A DNA stretch of 64,000 nucleotides from Chryseobacterium gleum. GTDB taxonomy: Bacteria; Bacteroidota; Bacteroidia; Flavobacteriales_D; Crocinitomicaceae. The position numbers and the translations under genes are program-made. The notes below the pieces were generated by a model that ran no database searches, was not told the origin of the DNA, and saw nothing but the letters and a program-made list of their open reading frames with translations. Shown one piece after another: positions 1 to 8,676 of the stretch. Where the stretch lies: positions 1 through 64,000 of the forward strand of contig CAMDFN010000001.1 of the NCBI GenBank assembly GCA_945897565.1, written 5' to 3'. The stretch's first letter is position 1; each line of letters starts with the position of its first letter.

Positions 1-683
1 TTGATCTTGTCTTTGTACCAAATGCAGGTAGCCGTAACCTGAAGCCTAGGGCGCAAGGTTGGTCGAAATTTAAAGACATGAACGGGTCTTGGTTGTTCAT
101 TGAGCCTTGATTTTTGGTAATCAAAGAATCCACTCAAAAGTTCTTTTTGGAGTTGGATGTCGTTGGTGATGCCGAGCGCGCGCAGGTGCTCTTTGATGCC
201 AGGGCTCGTGTCGGAATAAACTAAATTTTTGTTTTTGGGAGCATGCACTATTCCGGCGCCGTACGCGGTACCTTTTCTATTTTTGAGCGCTTTTTTGAGC
301 AATTTAACACTGCGCACAAACGGAATGAATTCGACAACGAAGCTTTCGTCGGTCATGCGGGCCAAACAATGCGCTTCTTTGTTGTTGCCGTCTGTAAAAG
401 TGAGGTCATAGACTTTGTGGCGGCCGCTGCGGATGCTTTTGGTGAAGGAGATGTCTGCGTCTTGGATCAGCCTATAAAATTTTTTGTCGTTGAGTTTGTG
501 GTCTTTGTAAAAAGTACGGACATCTCGGTTATCGATGATCCAAATGCGTTTGTTGATGGCATCTTTGACCCGGTTTCCGGGCGTCCAGCTACAACCCCGT
601 GTATTGAAAATACCGAAAGTAAGGATGAGGCCAAGTCCGAAACCTAGGCCGTAATAACGCAGTCTTTTCCAGAATGATTCCAT
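1..683 (-). CDS. Membrane-anchored hypothetical protein, C-terminus outside window
   Basis: Reading leftwards from an ATG at 683 the frame stays open to the window edge (227 codons), so the 3' end is missing. The N-terminus has a hydrophobic helix at about residues 10-27 (YYGLGFGLGLILTFGIF), followed by RGCSWTPGNRVK and a soluble region rich in Lys/Arg and aromatic residues. No lipobox precedes the Cys, so an inner-membrane anchor is more likely than a lipoprotein. It follows thioredoxin on the same strand, but a strong hairpin lies between them. I do not recognise a function. Plus-strand frames in this stretch (for example 243-647) are antisense shadows with poor composition. Confidence 0.6.
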   Translation of the reverse strand, partial: MESFWKRLRYYGLGFGLGLILTFGIFNTRGCSWTPGNRVKDAINKRIWIIDNRDVRTFYKDHKLNDKKFYRLIQDADISFTKSIRSGRHKVYDLTFTDGNNKEAHCLARMTDESFVVEFIPFVRSVKLLKKALKNRKGTAYGAGIVHAPKNKNLVYSDTSPGIKEHLRALGITNDIQLQKELLSGFFDYQKSRLNEQPRPVHVFKFRPTLRPRLQVTATCIWYKDKI

Positions 684-687
684 GGCA

Positions 688-712
688 TAAAAAAAGGGAG
701 CGAGCTCCCTTT
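688..712 (-). terminator. Rho-independent terminator after trxA
   Basis: Perfect 9-bp inverted repeat AAAGGGAGC / GCTCCCTTT (693-701 and 704-712) with a 2-nt centre. On the minus strand it is followed by a run of T (A-run at 688-694 on plus). It lies just past the trxA stop, and its T-run almost touches the start codon of the next minus-strand gene at 683. Confidence 0.85.
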
Positions 713-720
713 GATGATTT

Positions 721-1038
721 TTACATGAGTGCTTCGAGCTTTTCGGCTAGAACTGCTTTGGGAACAGCTCCAACTGATTTGTCTACAACCTCACCGTTTT
801 TGATAAATAAGATAGTTGGAATAGAACGCACGCCAAATTGAGCAGAAACGCCCATGTTGTGATCTACATTTACTTTGCCAATTAATGCTTTTCCGTCGTA
901 TTCGTGCGCCATTTCTTCAATAACCGGCCCGATCATGCGGCAAGGACCACACCATTCTGCCCAAAAATCGATAATTACGGGAATTTCGGATTTCATGACG
1001 AGCTCGTCGAAGTTTTGGTCTGTAATTTCTACTGCCAT
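721..1038 (-). CDS. trxA: Thioredoxin
   Basis: 105-residue cytoplasmic thioredoxin, a general protein disulfide reductase that is recycled by thioredoxin reductase. The active site WCGPC is at about residues 29-33, preceded by IDFWAEW. The cis-proline loop (VRSIPTILF) and the GxxVDKSVGA segment are present. Length is that of canonical bacterial TrxA, with no signal peptide. It is read leftwards, with its own promoter-like boxes inside the end of uvrA (1076-1107) and a terminator hairpin directly downstream, so it can be transcribed as a single gene. Confidence 0.97.
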   Translation of the reverse strand: MAVEITDQNFDELVMKSEIPVIIDFWAEWCGPCRMIGPVIEEMAHEYDGKALIGKVNVDHNMGVSAQFGVRSIPTILFIKNGEVVDKSVGAVPKAVLAEKLEALM

Positions 1039-1075
1039 TTTATATTTTTTATTTTCGTTACTACTTTAGGAGCGT

Positions 1076-1107
1076 CAAAATTAACGCTTTTTTAATTCTT
1101 GGGCCAA
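1076..1107 (-). promoter_or_regulatory. Putative Bacteroidota-type promoter of trxA
   Basis: On the minus strand TAATTTTG (1076-1083) matches the Bacteroidota -7 consensus TAnnTTTG, with a TTG (1105-1107) 21 nt upstream as -33 element. It lies 37 nt before the trxA ATG, overlapping the 3' end of uvrA. Confidence 0.5.
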
Positions 1108-3903
1108 ATATTTTGCGGTATAGGAGACTTTTTGAGCCTTTTTAACCATTTGAGTAGGTGTGCCCTCAAAAAGAACTTGACCACCGCGCTGTCCTCCTTC
1201 GGGGCCGATATCGATAATGTAGTCAGCTGTTTTGATCATGTCGAGGTTGTGTTCAATCACCAAAACCGTGTTGCCTTCGTCTACCAATCTTTGCAACACC
1301 TTGAGCAACAACTGAATATCCTCAAAATGAAGCCCGGTAGAGGGTTCGTCTAAGATGTAGATGGTTTTGCCTGTTGCTCTTTTGGCAAGTTCGGCAGCCA
1401 GTTTGATGCGTTGTGCTTCACCACCCGATAAGGTTGTAGAAGACTGCCCAAGTTGAACATAACCCAAGCCCACTTCTGCTAAAGTAAGCAGCATGCGGTG
1501 TATTTTGGGTTGGTTTTCAAAAAACTGGCAGCCCTCTGAAATGGTCATTTGAAGCACATCTGCAATAGATTTTCCTTTATAGCGAACCTCTAGCGTTTCA
1601 TTATTGTACCTTTTGCCATTACATTGTTCACACAATACATATACATCGGGTAAGAAGTTCATTTCGATCAAGCGCATGCCTCCGCCGTTGCAAGTTTCAC
1701 ATTTGCCGCCAGCCACATTAAACGAGAAGCGTCCGGGTTTGTAGCCACGGATCAGTGCCTCGGGCATGTTGGCGAATAAACTCCTGATTTCATCGAAAAC
1801 CTTAGTATAGGTCACCGGATTGGAGCGGGGTGTGCGGCCAATTGGGCTTTGGTCAATTTCAATGACTTTATCGAGGTGCTCGAGACCGGTAATTTGCTTG
1901 TAAGGCAGCGGCGTACGAATCGGGTCATAGAAATGATTCATCAAAAGCGGGAAGAGCGTCTGATTGATCAGCGAAGATTTTCCACTCCCGCTTACCCCCG
2001 TGACGTAAGTGAGCGTACCGAGCGGTATTTTGATGTTTACACTTTTGAGGTTGTGCCCGCTTGCACCTTTTAGTGACAAGAAATTCCCGTAACCTGTTCT
2101 ACATTTGAATGGCACTTCTATATTTCTTTTCCCATTCAAATAACCTGCAGTTATGGTATCACTTTGCAGCATTTCTGCATACGTACCTGCAAATACAATT
2201 TCGCCACCATGACGGCCAGCACCCGGCCCAATATCGACAATAAAATCGGCTGCTTCCATCATTTCTTTATCGTGCTCCACTACGAGTACCGTGTTGCCGA
2301 GGTCGCGCAATTTGGTCAGCGAGCGAATGAGTTTGGTGTTGTCTCGTTGGTGCAAACCAATAGACGGCTCGTCGAGGATGTACAGCACATTGAGTAGTTC
2401 TGTGCCAATTTGTGTTGCCAAGCGGATGCGTTGCGCCTCTCCGCCTGATAAGGTTTTGGCGCTGCGATGCATCGTGAGGTAGTCGAGGCCCACTTCCAAA
2501 ATAAAACCAAGCCGCGTATTGATTTCCTTGATGATTTCCTTGCCGATATACAAGGCTTGCTCATCGAGAATATGGGGTAGGGTGGCGCACCAGTCTTGAA
2601 GTGTTTGCAAGTCCATGACGGCGAGTTCCCCGATGTGCAGTTGTCCAATTTTAAAGTGCAAAGCTTCTTTTTTGAGTCGGTAACCCGCACAGCTCGGACA
2701 TGTTTTCTTGTGCATAAAACCCTGAGCCCAGCGTTCAATTGCAGTAGATGAATCTTCGGCATGACGACCCATAAAATGCAATAAGCCTTCAAAGCGTTCT
2801 TGGTAGTCTAAAGGCCCTAGCTCCATGTCTTCGTTGCCGTAAAGCAGCAGTTCTATGAGCTCTTCATCGATGTCGCAGATAGGTGTATTGAGTGTAAATT
2901 GTTGGGCTTGGAGTAATTTTTCAATTTTATCGAAAATCCAGGATCTTTTGTAGATGCCCAAGGGTGCAAGCCCTCCTTTTTTAATGGAAAGTTTGGGGTT
3001 TGGAATGATTTTGTCGCGGTCCATTTCACTCACCTCGCCGAGTCCTTTGCAGGTGGGGCAAGCGCCGTAGGGAGAGTTGAACGAAAAGAGATTGGGTTCT
3101 GGCTCGGGGTAAGAAATACCTGTGCTCGGACACATAAGTGAACGGCTGTAATGGCGGATGTCTCCGTTTTCTAAATCGAGCACCATAAGCGTGCCTTCGC
3201 CGAGTTGCATACAAGTTTGTACTGTTTCTTGACAGCGTTTGACATCGACGTCTCCGGCAATAAAGCGGTCTACAACAACTTCGATGTCATGGGTTTTGTA
3301 GCGGTCAAGTTTAATGGGTTTGTTGAGTTCATAAAGCGCGCCATCAACTCTTACCCGCGTGTAGCCTAAGCGCTGTATTTGCTCAAAAAGCTCGCGGTAA
3401 TGTCCCTTTCTGCCCTTCACTTTGGGCGCGAGTAGGGCTACTTTTTTGCCTTTAAAAGTAGTTTGAATCAGGTCGGTGATGTCGTGGTCTGCATATTGGA
3501 CCATTTTTTCGCCGGTCTGATACGAATAGGCGCTTGCCGTTCTTGCAAAAAGCAAGCGAAAGAAGTCGTAGAGTTCGGTGATGGTACCCACCGTTGATCT
3601 AGGGGAGCGCCCCACCGTTTTTTGTTCGATGGCAATGACCGGGCTGAGGCCGTCAATTTTGTCGATGTCAGGTCTTTCAAGGCCGCCGATGAACTGCCGC
3701 ACATAAGTAGAAAAGGTATCGAGGTAGCGGCGCTGGCCTTCCGCAAAAATGGTGTCAAATGCCAAGGATGATTTGCCACTGCCGCTCAGGCCTGTAAATA
3801 CGACGAGTTTTTGACGCGGAATTTCGAGGTGGATATCCTTGAGGTTGTGTTCTCTTGCCCCTTGAATGCGGATAAAATCGTTGGGATTGCTGGCTTTAGG
3901 CAT
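1081..3903 (-). CDS. uvrA: Excinuclease ABC subunit A (UvrA paralogue)
   Basis: 940-residue UvrA, the damage-recognition ATPase of nucleotide excision repair. The open frame extends to 4053, but the chosen ATG at 3903 starts MPKASNPNDFIRIQGAREHNL, where family homology begins, and gives the usual length. Two ABC cassettes are visible: Walker A GLSGSGKSS and GVSGSGKSS, signatures LSGGEAQRIRLA and LSGGEAQRIKLA, and Walker B ILDEPS twice. Zinc-type motifs are CPTCKGLG, CPSCAGYR and CETCNGGG...CEQCNG. The first zinc module reads CPSTG where Escherichia coli UvrA has CxxC, so one Cys ligand is missing. I recall this as common in one Bacteroidota UvrA paralogue. It diverges from dacB with 70 bp between. 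Confidence 0.95.
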   Translation of the reverse strand: MPKASNPNDFIRIQGAREHNLKDIHLEIPRQKLVVFTGLSGSGKSSLAFDTIFAEGQRRYLDTFSTYVRQFIGGLERPDIDKIDGLSPVIAIEQKTVGRSPRSTVGTITELYDFFRLLFARTASAYSYQTGEKMVQYADHDITDLIQTTFKGKKVALLAPKVKGRKGHYRELFEQIQRLGYTRVRVDGALYELNKPIKLDRYKTHDIEVVVDRFIAGDVDVKRCQETVQTCMQLGEGTLMVLDLENGDIRHYSRSLMCPSTGISYPEPEPNLFSFNSPYGACPTCKGLGEVSEMDRDKIIPNPKLSIKKGGLAPLGIYKRSWIFDKIEKLLQAQQFTLNTPICDIDEELIELLLYGNEDMELGPLDYQERFEGLLHFMGRHAEDSSTAIERWAQGFMHKKTCPSCAGYRLKKEALHFKIGQLHIGELAVMDLQTLQDWCATLPHILDEQALYIGKEIIKEINTRLGFILEVGLDYLTMHRSAKTLSGGEAQRIRLATQIGTELLNVLYILDEPSIGLHQRDNTKLIRSLTKLRDLGNTVLVVEHDKEMMEAADFIVDIGPGAGRHGGEIVFAGTYAEMLQSDTITAGYLNGKRNIEVPFKCRTGYGNFLSLKGASGHNLKSVNIKIPLGTLTYVTGVSGSGKSSLINQTLFPLLMNHFYDPIRTPLPYKQITGLEHLDKVIEIDQSPIGRTPRSNPVTYTKVFDEIRSLFANMPEALIRGYKPGRFSFNVAGGKCETCNGGGMRLIEMNFLPDVYVLCEQCNGKRYNNETLEVRYKGKSIADVLQMTISEGCQFFENQPKIHRMLLTLAEVGLGYVQLGQSSTTLSGGEAQRIKLAAELAKRATGKTIYILDEPSTGLHFEDIQLLLKVLQRLVDEGNTVLVIEHNLDMIKTADYIIDIGPEGGQRGGQVLFEGTPTQMVKKAQKVSYTAKYLAQELKKR

Positions 3904-3959
3904 TGGCTTACTCAAATGACGTGTTGGGCACTGAAATAAAATGAACTGTAAAATTACAC

Positions 3960-3967
3960 TAAATTTG
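3960..3967 (+). promoter_or_regulatory. -7 box of dacB, very close to the start codon
   Basis: TAAATTTG, a perfect TAnnTTTG match, ends 6 nt before the dacB ATG at 3974. Transcription would start at or near the ATG, suggesting a leaderless or nearly leaderless mRNA. No convincing -33 element at the usual distance. Confidence 0.4.
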
Positions 3968-3973
3968 TAGACT

Positions 3974-5434
3974 ATGCCGCGCTTCTTTTTGCTGTTTTTA
4001 CTCAGTTTTCCCCTTTCTTTTTGGGCCCAGTTTCCATTGCAGTTAGTCCTCAATCAACTCGTCCAAGACCCTCAATTGGTTGGCACCAAATGGAGTATTT
4101 GCGCCGTTGACCTCACTACCGGCGACACCATTGCGGCGTATTTGCCTACCAAACAGCTCCCCGGCGCATCGATTACCAAATTGGTAAGTACAGCTGCGGC
4201 ATTAGAAATTTTAGGACCTAAATACCAAGCAAAAACACAACTTTTTTTGGACGGCGAGCTCAAATCAAACGGTGTTTTTGATGGTGATATTTGGATTGTC
4301 GGAGGTGGAGACGTCTCGTTGGGTTCTCGCTATTTCAATGAGCCTGGGCACGAACTCGATTTTCTTTCTAATTGGGTAAAAATCATTCAAAATCAAGGCA
4401 TTCAGTATATCACAGGACAGGTCATTGCCGATGCGAGCGCCTATGGGAATGACAAATGTCCAATAGGATGGGAACAAGTCGATATGGGTAACTACTATGG
4501 CTGCGGTTCGTTCGGACTCAATTTTTACGACAACACCCTGAAATTGACCTTTCAAACAGGCGCACCCGCAACGCCCCTTGTCTTAAAAAGTTGTTATCCT
4601 TATGATCCAAATTATCGTTTACAAATCGAGGCCAAGGCCGATTTGATTGGTACAGATGCCACATTTATTCACGGTGAACCTTATAATTATCAACGCGTGA
4701 TCAAAGGGAATTTACCGGCCAAGCGCGAGGCCTTTGAAGTGAAAGGCAGTATGCCAGATCCAGAGCAACTATTGGCCTTGCTGTTTTATCAAGAACTCCA
4801 AAAGCAAGGAGTGCGCGTCGATGGCGGATCCGCGTCAGTGCGTTTGTCTCCAAATTTGAAGCAAGAAAAGACGGCAACACCGTTGCTGCTGCACACCGAA
4901 ATTGGTCAAAAACTTGAAGACGTTGTTTTTTGGACCAACCAGCGCAGCGTCAATATGTATGCAGAAGGTCTGCTCCGTCAGCTGGGTGCAAGCGCTCATG
5001 GTAGCGGCACCTATGCAAATGGCGAACGCGTATTAGATTCCTTATTTCTTAAATGGGAACTAGGGCCCTGCGGAATTGTCGACGGCAGTGGCCTTTCAAA
5101 AGTCAACCGCATGAGCGCAGCACAATTTGTAAAGCTTTTAAGCCAGCAATCAAAAGCACCGTACTTTTCAACTTATTTCAAAAGTTTGCCAGTTGCAGGG
5201 CAAACAGGAACGGTTAAAAATCTCTGTAAAGGACAAGCCGGAGAAGGCAGGGTGCATGCAAAAAGCGGAAGTATTCAAGGTATCAAAGCCTATGCGGGTT
5301 ATGTCGACTCAGCAAGCGGACACCAAATTGCATTTGCAATTATTGCCAATGACTACCCCATAGCCGGGGCGGCAATGGCTAAAAAGATGGAGCCATTTTT
5401 AAATGGCCTGGCTACATATCAAGCTCAACCTTGA
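3974..5434 (+). CDS. dacB: D-alanyl-D-alanine carboxypeptidase/endopeptidase (PBP4, peptidase S13)
   Basis: 486-residue periplasmic penicillin-binding protein that trims or cleaves peptidoglycan stem peptides. A signal peptide covers about residues 1-19 (FFLLFLLSFPLSFWAQ). The three serine-acyl-enzyme motifs are visible: S66-x-x-K in GASITKL, S-x-N in NQRSVNMYAEGLL, and KSG in HAKSGSIQGIKAYAGYV (usually KTG). The DGSGLSKVNRMS loop is typical of S13. The 3' end overlaps the convergent ddl gene by 23 nt. The pairing of a D-Ala-D-Ala hydrolase with the D-Ala-D-Ala ligase is functionally coherent. Confidence 0.93.
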   Translation: MPRFFLLFLLSFPLSFWAQFPLQLVLNQLVQDPQLVGTKWSICAVDLTTGDTIAAYLPTKQLPGASITKLVSTAAALEILGPKYQAKTQLFLDGELKSNGVFDGDIWIVGGGDVSLGSRYFNEPGHELDFLSNWVKIIQNQGIQYITGQVIADASAYGNDKCPIGWEQVDMGNYYGCGSFGLNFYDNTLKLTFQTGAPATPLVLKSCYPYDPNYRLQIEAKADLIGTDATFIHGEPYNYQRVIKGNLPAKREAFEVKGSMPDPEQLLALLFYQELQKQGVRVDGGSASVRLSPNLKQEKTATPLLLHTEIGQKLEDVVFWTNQRSVNMYAEGLLRQLGASAHGSGTYANGERVLDSLFLKWELGPCGIVDGSGLSKVNRMSAAQFVKLLSQQSKAPYFSTYFKSLPVAGQTGTVKNLCKGQAGEGRVHAKSGSIQGIKAYAGYVDSASGHQIAFAIIANDYPIAGAAMAKKMEPFLNGLATYQAQP

Positions 5435-6329
5435 TCATTTCCTTCCAGAAATCTTGAATGCTTATGGCTGCAACACCGAGCATTTGTGGCACAATACTCG
5501 CAGGAGAAAAGCCTGGTGTAGTGTTGACTTCAATGACATGCGGTTTGTCATTTACAAGCATAAAATCGATTCTTGCAATGCCTCTTAATCCAAGTAAATC
5601 GTAAATTTTCTTTGCTTGTGCCTGCACTTCTTCTCGGATCGTTTCTGCAATTCTAGCAGGCGTAATTTCTTTTGATTTGCCATCGTATTTAGCGGCATAA
5701 TCGAAAAATTCTGTCTCGGATACAATTTCGGTGAGGGGCAAGGCGATGAGCCCTTTTGTACTTCTGAATACACCACAGGTTACTTCTATTCCGTCTAAAA
5801 ATGCTTCAGCCACAGCAGTTTTGCCCTCCTTAAATGCAGTGTCAAAAGCACTTTGAACCTCGTTTATGGTTTTAACTTTTGAAATTCCAAAGCTTGAGCC
5901 AGAGTCTGCTGGCTTCACAAATAGGGGCAGCCCGAGATCAGCAACTAAAGAAGGGGCATCTATTTTGGCCCCGAGATGAAACAGTTTAGATAAAGCCACC
6001 TCAAAACCGAAGCCTTTTAAAAACTGATTGCAATACCATTTGTCAAAGGAAAGCGCACTTGCCAATACACCCGAATTGATGTATGGAATTTGCAGCATAT
6101 CCAGATACGCTTGGATCTTTCCGTTTTCACCGGGGTCGCCGTGGGTGTAGATGATTGCGGCGTCAATGCGGCCTTCTAGTTTCAAGCGTTCTTGCCAGTT
6201 CTCTCTTGAAATTTGAATCAAGACACATTCGAGGTGCTCAGGGAAGTGAATTTGAATGGTTTGAGCACTCTTTATTGAAATATTGTATTCAGAGGAAAAT
6301 CCTCCGCAAATGAGTCCGATGCGCTTCAT
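5412..6329 (-). CDS. ddl: D-alanine--D-alanine ligase
   Basis: 305-residue cytoplasmic ATP-grasp ligase making the D-Ala-D-Ala dipeptide for peptidoglycan. The N-terminal MKRIGLICGGFSSEYNIS is the family opening. YTHGDPGENGKIQAYLDMLQ, FVKPADSGSSFGISKV and RIDFMLVNDKPHVIEVNTTPGF carry the substrate-binding and ATP/Mg motifs (E-x-N near the C-terminus). Length is normal for the short Bacteroidota Ddl. It is convergent with dacB (23-nt overlap) and divergent from the acyltransferase at 6376. Confidence 0.95.
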   Translation of the reverse strand: MKRIGLICGGFSSEYNISIKSAQTIQIHFPEHLECVLIQISRENWQERLKLEGRIDAAIIYTHGDPGENGKIQAYLDMLQIPYINSGVLASALSFDKWYCNQFLKGFGFEVALSKLFHLGAKIDAPSLVADLGLPLFVKPADSGSSFGISKVKTINEVQSAFDTAFKEGKTAVAEAFLDGIEVTCGVFRSTKGLIALPLTEIVSETEFFDYAAKYDGKSKEITPARIAETIREEVQAQAKKIYDLLGLRGIARIDFMLVNDKPHVIEVNTTPGFSPASIVPQMLGVAAISIQDFWKEMIKVELDM

Positions 6330-6375
6330 GCGATTATTTTAAGGCGAAATTATCTAAAATTGGTAATTTCGCAGC

Positions 6376-7689
6376 ATGAGACCTTTGTATTTTATTTTTT
6401 TGTCCGGATTAATCTTTGGTTTTCGGTTGTTTTTTAAACGCACCAAGGAGGTGCGTCCGAGTAAAAGTCGTTTTGGAAGAACTATCTTTGTAAGTAACCA
6501 CCCTTCTTCCTTTCTCGATCCCTTGGTGGTGTCTTATATGCGAAAGCCAATTGTCTATTTCATGACCCGCTCAGACGTATTCAATCGCATTACACGCCCC
6601 TTGTTCTGGCTTGCCCACATGTTGCCAATTTACCGCCAACAAGATGGTGGCAATTCCCAAGAAAAAAATAAAAAAGTCTTTAAAAAAGCGACCGAGACCC
6701 TTGCGCGCAATCGCAATTTGCTGATGTTTGGCGAAGGCATCACCGACGACATCTTTGAGCGCAGGCTAAAGCCGATCAAAAAAGGGGCCATGCGCATAGG
6801 TTTTACCGCCTTAGAAGACCTCGATTGGAAAGTTGAAATTCGGGTGCAAGGTGTAGGTATAAACTACACCAATCCCGGTGTCATGCGCAGTGAGGTATTG
6901 GTTGCCGCGGCTGAGCCAATTTTACTCAATGACCACAAAGCAGCTTATCTAGAAAACCCCAGTAAAGTCATTTCAGAGCTCAACCGCGAACTTGAGCAGC
7001 GCATGCAGGCCCAAATTACGCATGTCAAGGCAGACGAACACCTTGTGCTGCACGAGCAAATCATGATGCTCAATCGCAAGGGCATGCACGTCAATTGTTA
7101 TGATCCAACTATTTCTTTAGAAGATCGTTGGCTATATGCTCAAAAATTGGCAACTTACTTAAATACCCTCGATGCGTCGGCAAGTGAACAAATAGACCAA
7201 GTCCAAGCACATATCAACGCCTATTTTTCTTCCTTACGGCAAGCCGACTTATCAGAAGCTGAATTATATTGGTTTGCCATCGAGAAGAATTGGCGTTTAC
7301 GCACCCTAATGAAGTTAATTTGTCAATTCCCATTGTTTATAGTGGGGCTGGTGCACATCGCATTACCGACACTCTTTATTACGCGCTTCGTTGAAAACAA
7401 AATGAAAAGACCAGTGTTTTGGTCCTCAACTAAAATGACTTTGCTTTTATTGTTTTTACCAATCTGGAACATCCTCCTGTTTGCTGCGGCTTCGTGTTAC
7501 ATATCTTTGGACACATGGAACTGGATACTGCTATTTGTGGCCTTGAATATAGTTGCGTTGGGGTACTATTTATTTTTGAAAAATACCACCCTTTTGATCA
7601 AATCATTGCGTTATAACGCACAAAGCTTGCGCTCGGTTGTTGCACAACGAGATACCGTTTTACAACAATTGGAAACACTGCAATTCTAA
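6376..7689 (+). CDS. PlsC-like glycerophosphate/1-acyl-glycerol-3-phosphate acyltransferase
   Basis: 437-residue membrane protein. The acyltransferase HX4D motif is NHPSSFLD at about residues 41-48, with a later FGEGIT block in place of the usual FPEG substrate-binding motif. An N-terminal hydrophobic stretch ([16 protein letters not shown]) and several C-terminal membrane helices ([55 protein letters not shown]) place it in the inner membrane, where it would acylate glycerophospholipid precursors. The C-terminal membrane extension is longer than in classical PlsC. The stop overlaps the lipA start (TAATG), so the two are translationally coupled. The exact substrate cannot be told from sequence. 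Confidence 0.85.
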   Translation: MRPLYFIFLSGLIFGFRLFFKRTKEVRPSKSRFGRTIFVSNHPSSFLDPLVVSYMRKPIVYFMTRSDVFNRITRPLFWLAHMLPIYRQQDGGNSQEKNKKVFKKATETLARNRNLLMFGEGITDDIFERRLKPIKKGAMRIGFTALEDLDWKVEIRVQGVGINYTNPGVMRSEVLVAAAEPILLNDHKAAYLENPSKVISELNRELEQRMQAQITHVKADEHLVLHEQIMMLNRKGMHVNCYDPTISLEDRWLYAQKLATYLNTLDASASEQIDQVQAHINAYFSSLRQADLSEAELYWFAIEKNWRLRTLMKLICQFPLFIVGLVHIALPTLFITRFVENKMKRPVFWSSTKMTLLLLFLPIWNILLFAAASCYISLDTWNWILLFVALNIVALGYYLFLKNTTLLIKSLRYNAQSLRSVVAQRDTVLQQLETLQF

Positions 7690-8549
7690 TGGAAGAAACA
7701 ACACGTATAAAGAAGCCTAAATGGTTGCGCGTCAAGCTCCCCACGGGAGAAAACTACCGCAAAGTAAGAGGCTTAGTAGACGAGCACAAACTCCACACCA
7801 TCTGCGAAAGCGGAAGCTGCCCAAATATGGGGGAGTGTTGGGGCGAAGGCACTGCAACTTTTATGATCCTCGGCAACATCTGCACGCGCTCTTGCGGATT
7901 CTGCGGCGTCCAAACGGGTAAGCCTGAGCAGGTGGATATGTTTGAGCCCGGCAAGGTGGCCAATTCAGTCAAAATTATGGGCGTCAAGCATGCGGTCATT
8001 ACTTCCGTAGACCGCGATGACCTCAAAGACGGCGGCTCTGAAATTTGGTCCCAGACCGTGCGCGCTATTCGCCAGCAGTCACCCGGCACCACATTAGAAA
8101 CGCTCATTCCCGACTTCGCTGGCAACTGGGACAATTTACAAGTGCTCATAGATGTGGCACCTGAAATTGTATCACACAACTTAGAAACGGTCCGCAGACT
8201 CACCAAACAAGTCCGCATTCAAGCTAAATACGACCGCAGTTTGGAAGTGTTATTTCGCTTGAAAAAGGGTGGAATGCGCACCAAATCTGGCGTCATGTTA
8301 GGGCTCGGAGAAACCGAACAAGAAGTTCTGGAAACCATGCAAGACCTGCGCTCTGTACAAGTAGATATCCTCACGCTTGGCCAATACCTACAACCTACGC
8401 CAAAGCACTTGCCCATTGCAGCATTTATTGAGCCCGAACAGTTTGCTTACTATCAAAAAATAGGCCTGGAAATGGGCTTTCGCTTTGTTGAAAGCGGCCC
8501 CTTAGTGCGCTCGTCTTACCATGCCGAAAAACATTTGTTCGATCAATAA
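7689..8549 (+). CDS. lipA: Lipoyl synthase
   Basis: 286-residue radical SAM enzyme inserting sulfur into protein-bound octanoyl groups to form lipoyl cofactor for 2-oxoacid dehydrogenases. The auxiliary 4Fe-4S cluster Cys set is visible in [13 protein letters not shown], and the radical SAM motif CxxxCxxC in CTRSCGFC. The C-terminal RSSYHAEK motif supplies the family's conserved serine. Length is typical. The start codon overlaps the upstream acyltransferase stop by one base. Confidence 0.97.
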   Translation: MEETTRIKKPKWLRVKLPTGENYRKVRGLVDEHKLHTICESGSCPNMGECWGEGTATFMILGNICTRSCGFCGVQTGKPEQVDMFEPGKVANSVKIMGVKHAVITSVDRDDLKDGGSEIWSQTVRAIRQQSPGTTLETLIPDFAGNWDNLQVLIDVAPEIVSHNLETVRRLTKQVRIQAKYDRSLEVLFRLKKGGMRTKSGVMLGLGETEQEVLETMQDLRSVQVDILTLGQYLQPTPKHLPIAAFIEPEQFAYYQKIGLEMGFRFVESGPLVRSSYHAEKHLFDQ

Positions 8550-8576
8550 ATAATTGAAAATTAAACGAAAGAAAAA

Positions 8577-8608
8577 TTTATGGCAAAATTTGTGTAATTG
8601 CCCATAAA
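8577..8608. repeat. Imperfect inverted repeat after lipA
   Basis: Arms TTTATGGCAAAATT (8577-8590) and AATTGCCCATAAA (8596-8608) are near-perfect reverse complements around a 5-nt centre. No T-run follows, so it fits an operator or mRNA 3'-end structure better than an intrinsic terminator. Confidence 0.35.
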
Positions 8609-8619
8609 GTTGACTCATT

Positions 8620-8640
8620 ATTAAGAGAATATTTCTTAAT
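8620..8640. repeat. 7-bp inverted repeat upstream of the T9SS gene
   Basis: ATTAAGA (8620-8626), a 7-nt spacer, then TCTTAAT (8634-8640). It sits directly before the -33 TTG of the putative promoter at 8641, a position suited to a regulator-binding site. Confidence 0.35.
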
Positions 8641-8674
8641 TTGGCACACTAATCATGCACTATTAATAATTTTG
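8641..8674 (+). promoter_or_regulatory. Putative promoter of the T9SS gene
   Basis: TTG (8641-8643), 23 nt spacing, then TAATTTTG (8667-8674), a perfect TAnnTTTG -7 box ending 2 nt before the ATG at 8677. The expected transcript would be leaderless, or the start codon lies further downstream. Confidence 0.45.
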
Positions 8675-8676
8675 AT

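Noticed and set aside
243-647. 134-codon plus-strand frame at the window start
   Set aside because: It is antisense to a continuous minus-strand frame with a normal start at 683 and a membrane helix; the plus frame has no recognisable features.
3904-4053. N-terminal extension of UvrA
   Set aside because: The extra residues overlap the divergent dacB start and lack family similarity; MPKASNP at 3903 gives normal length.
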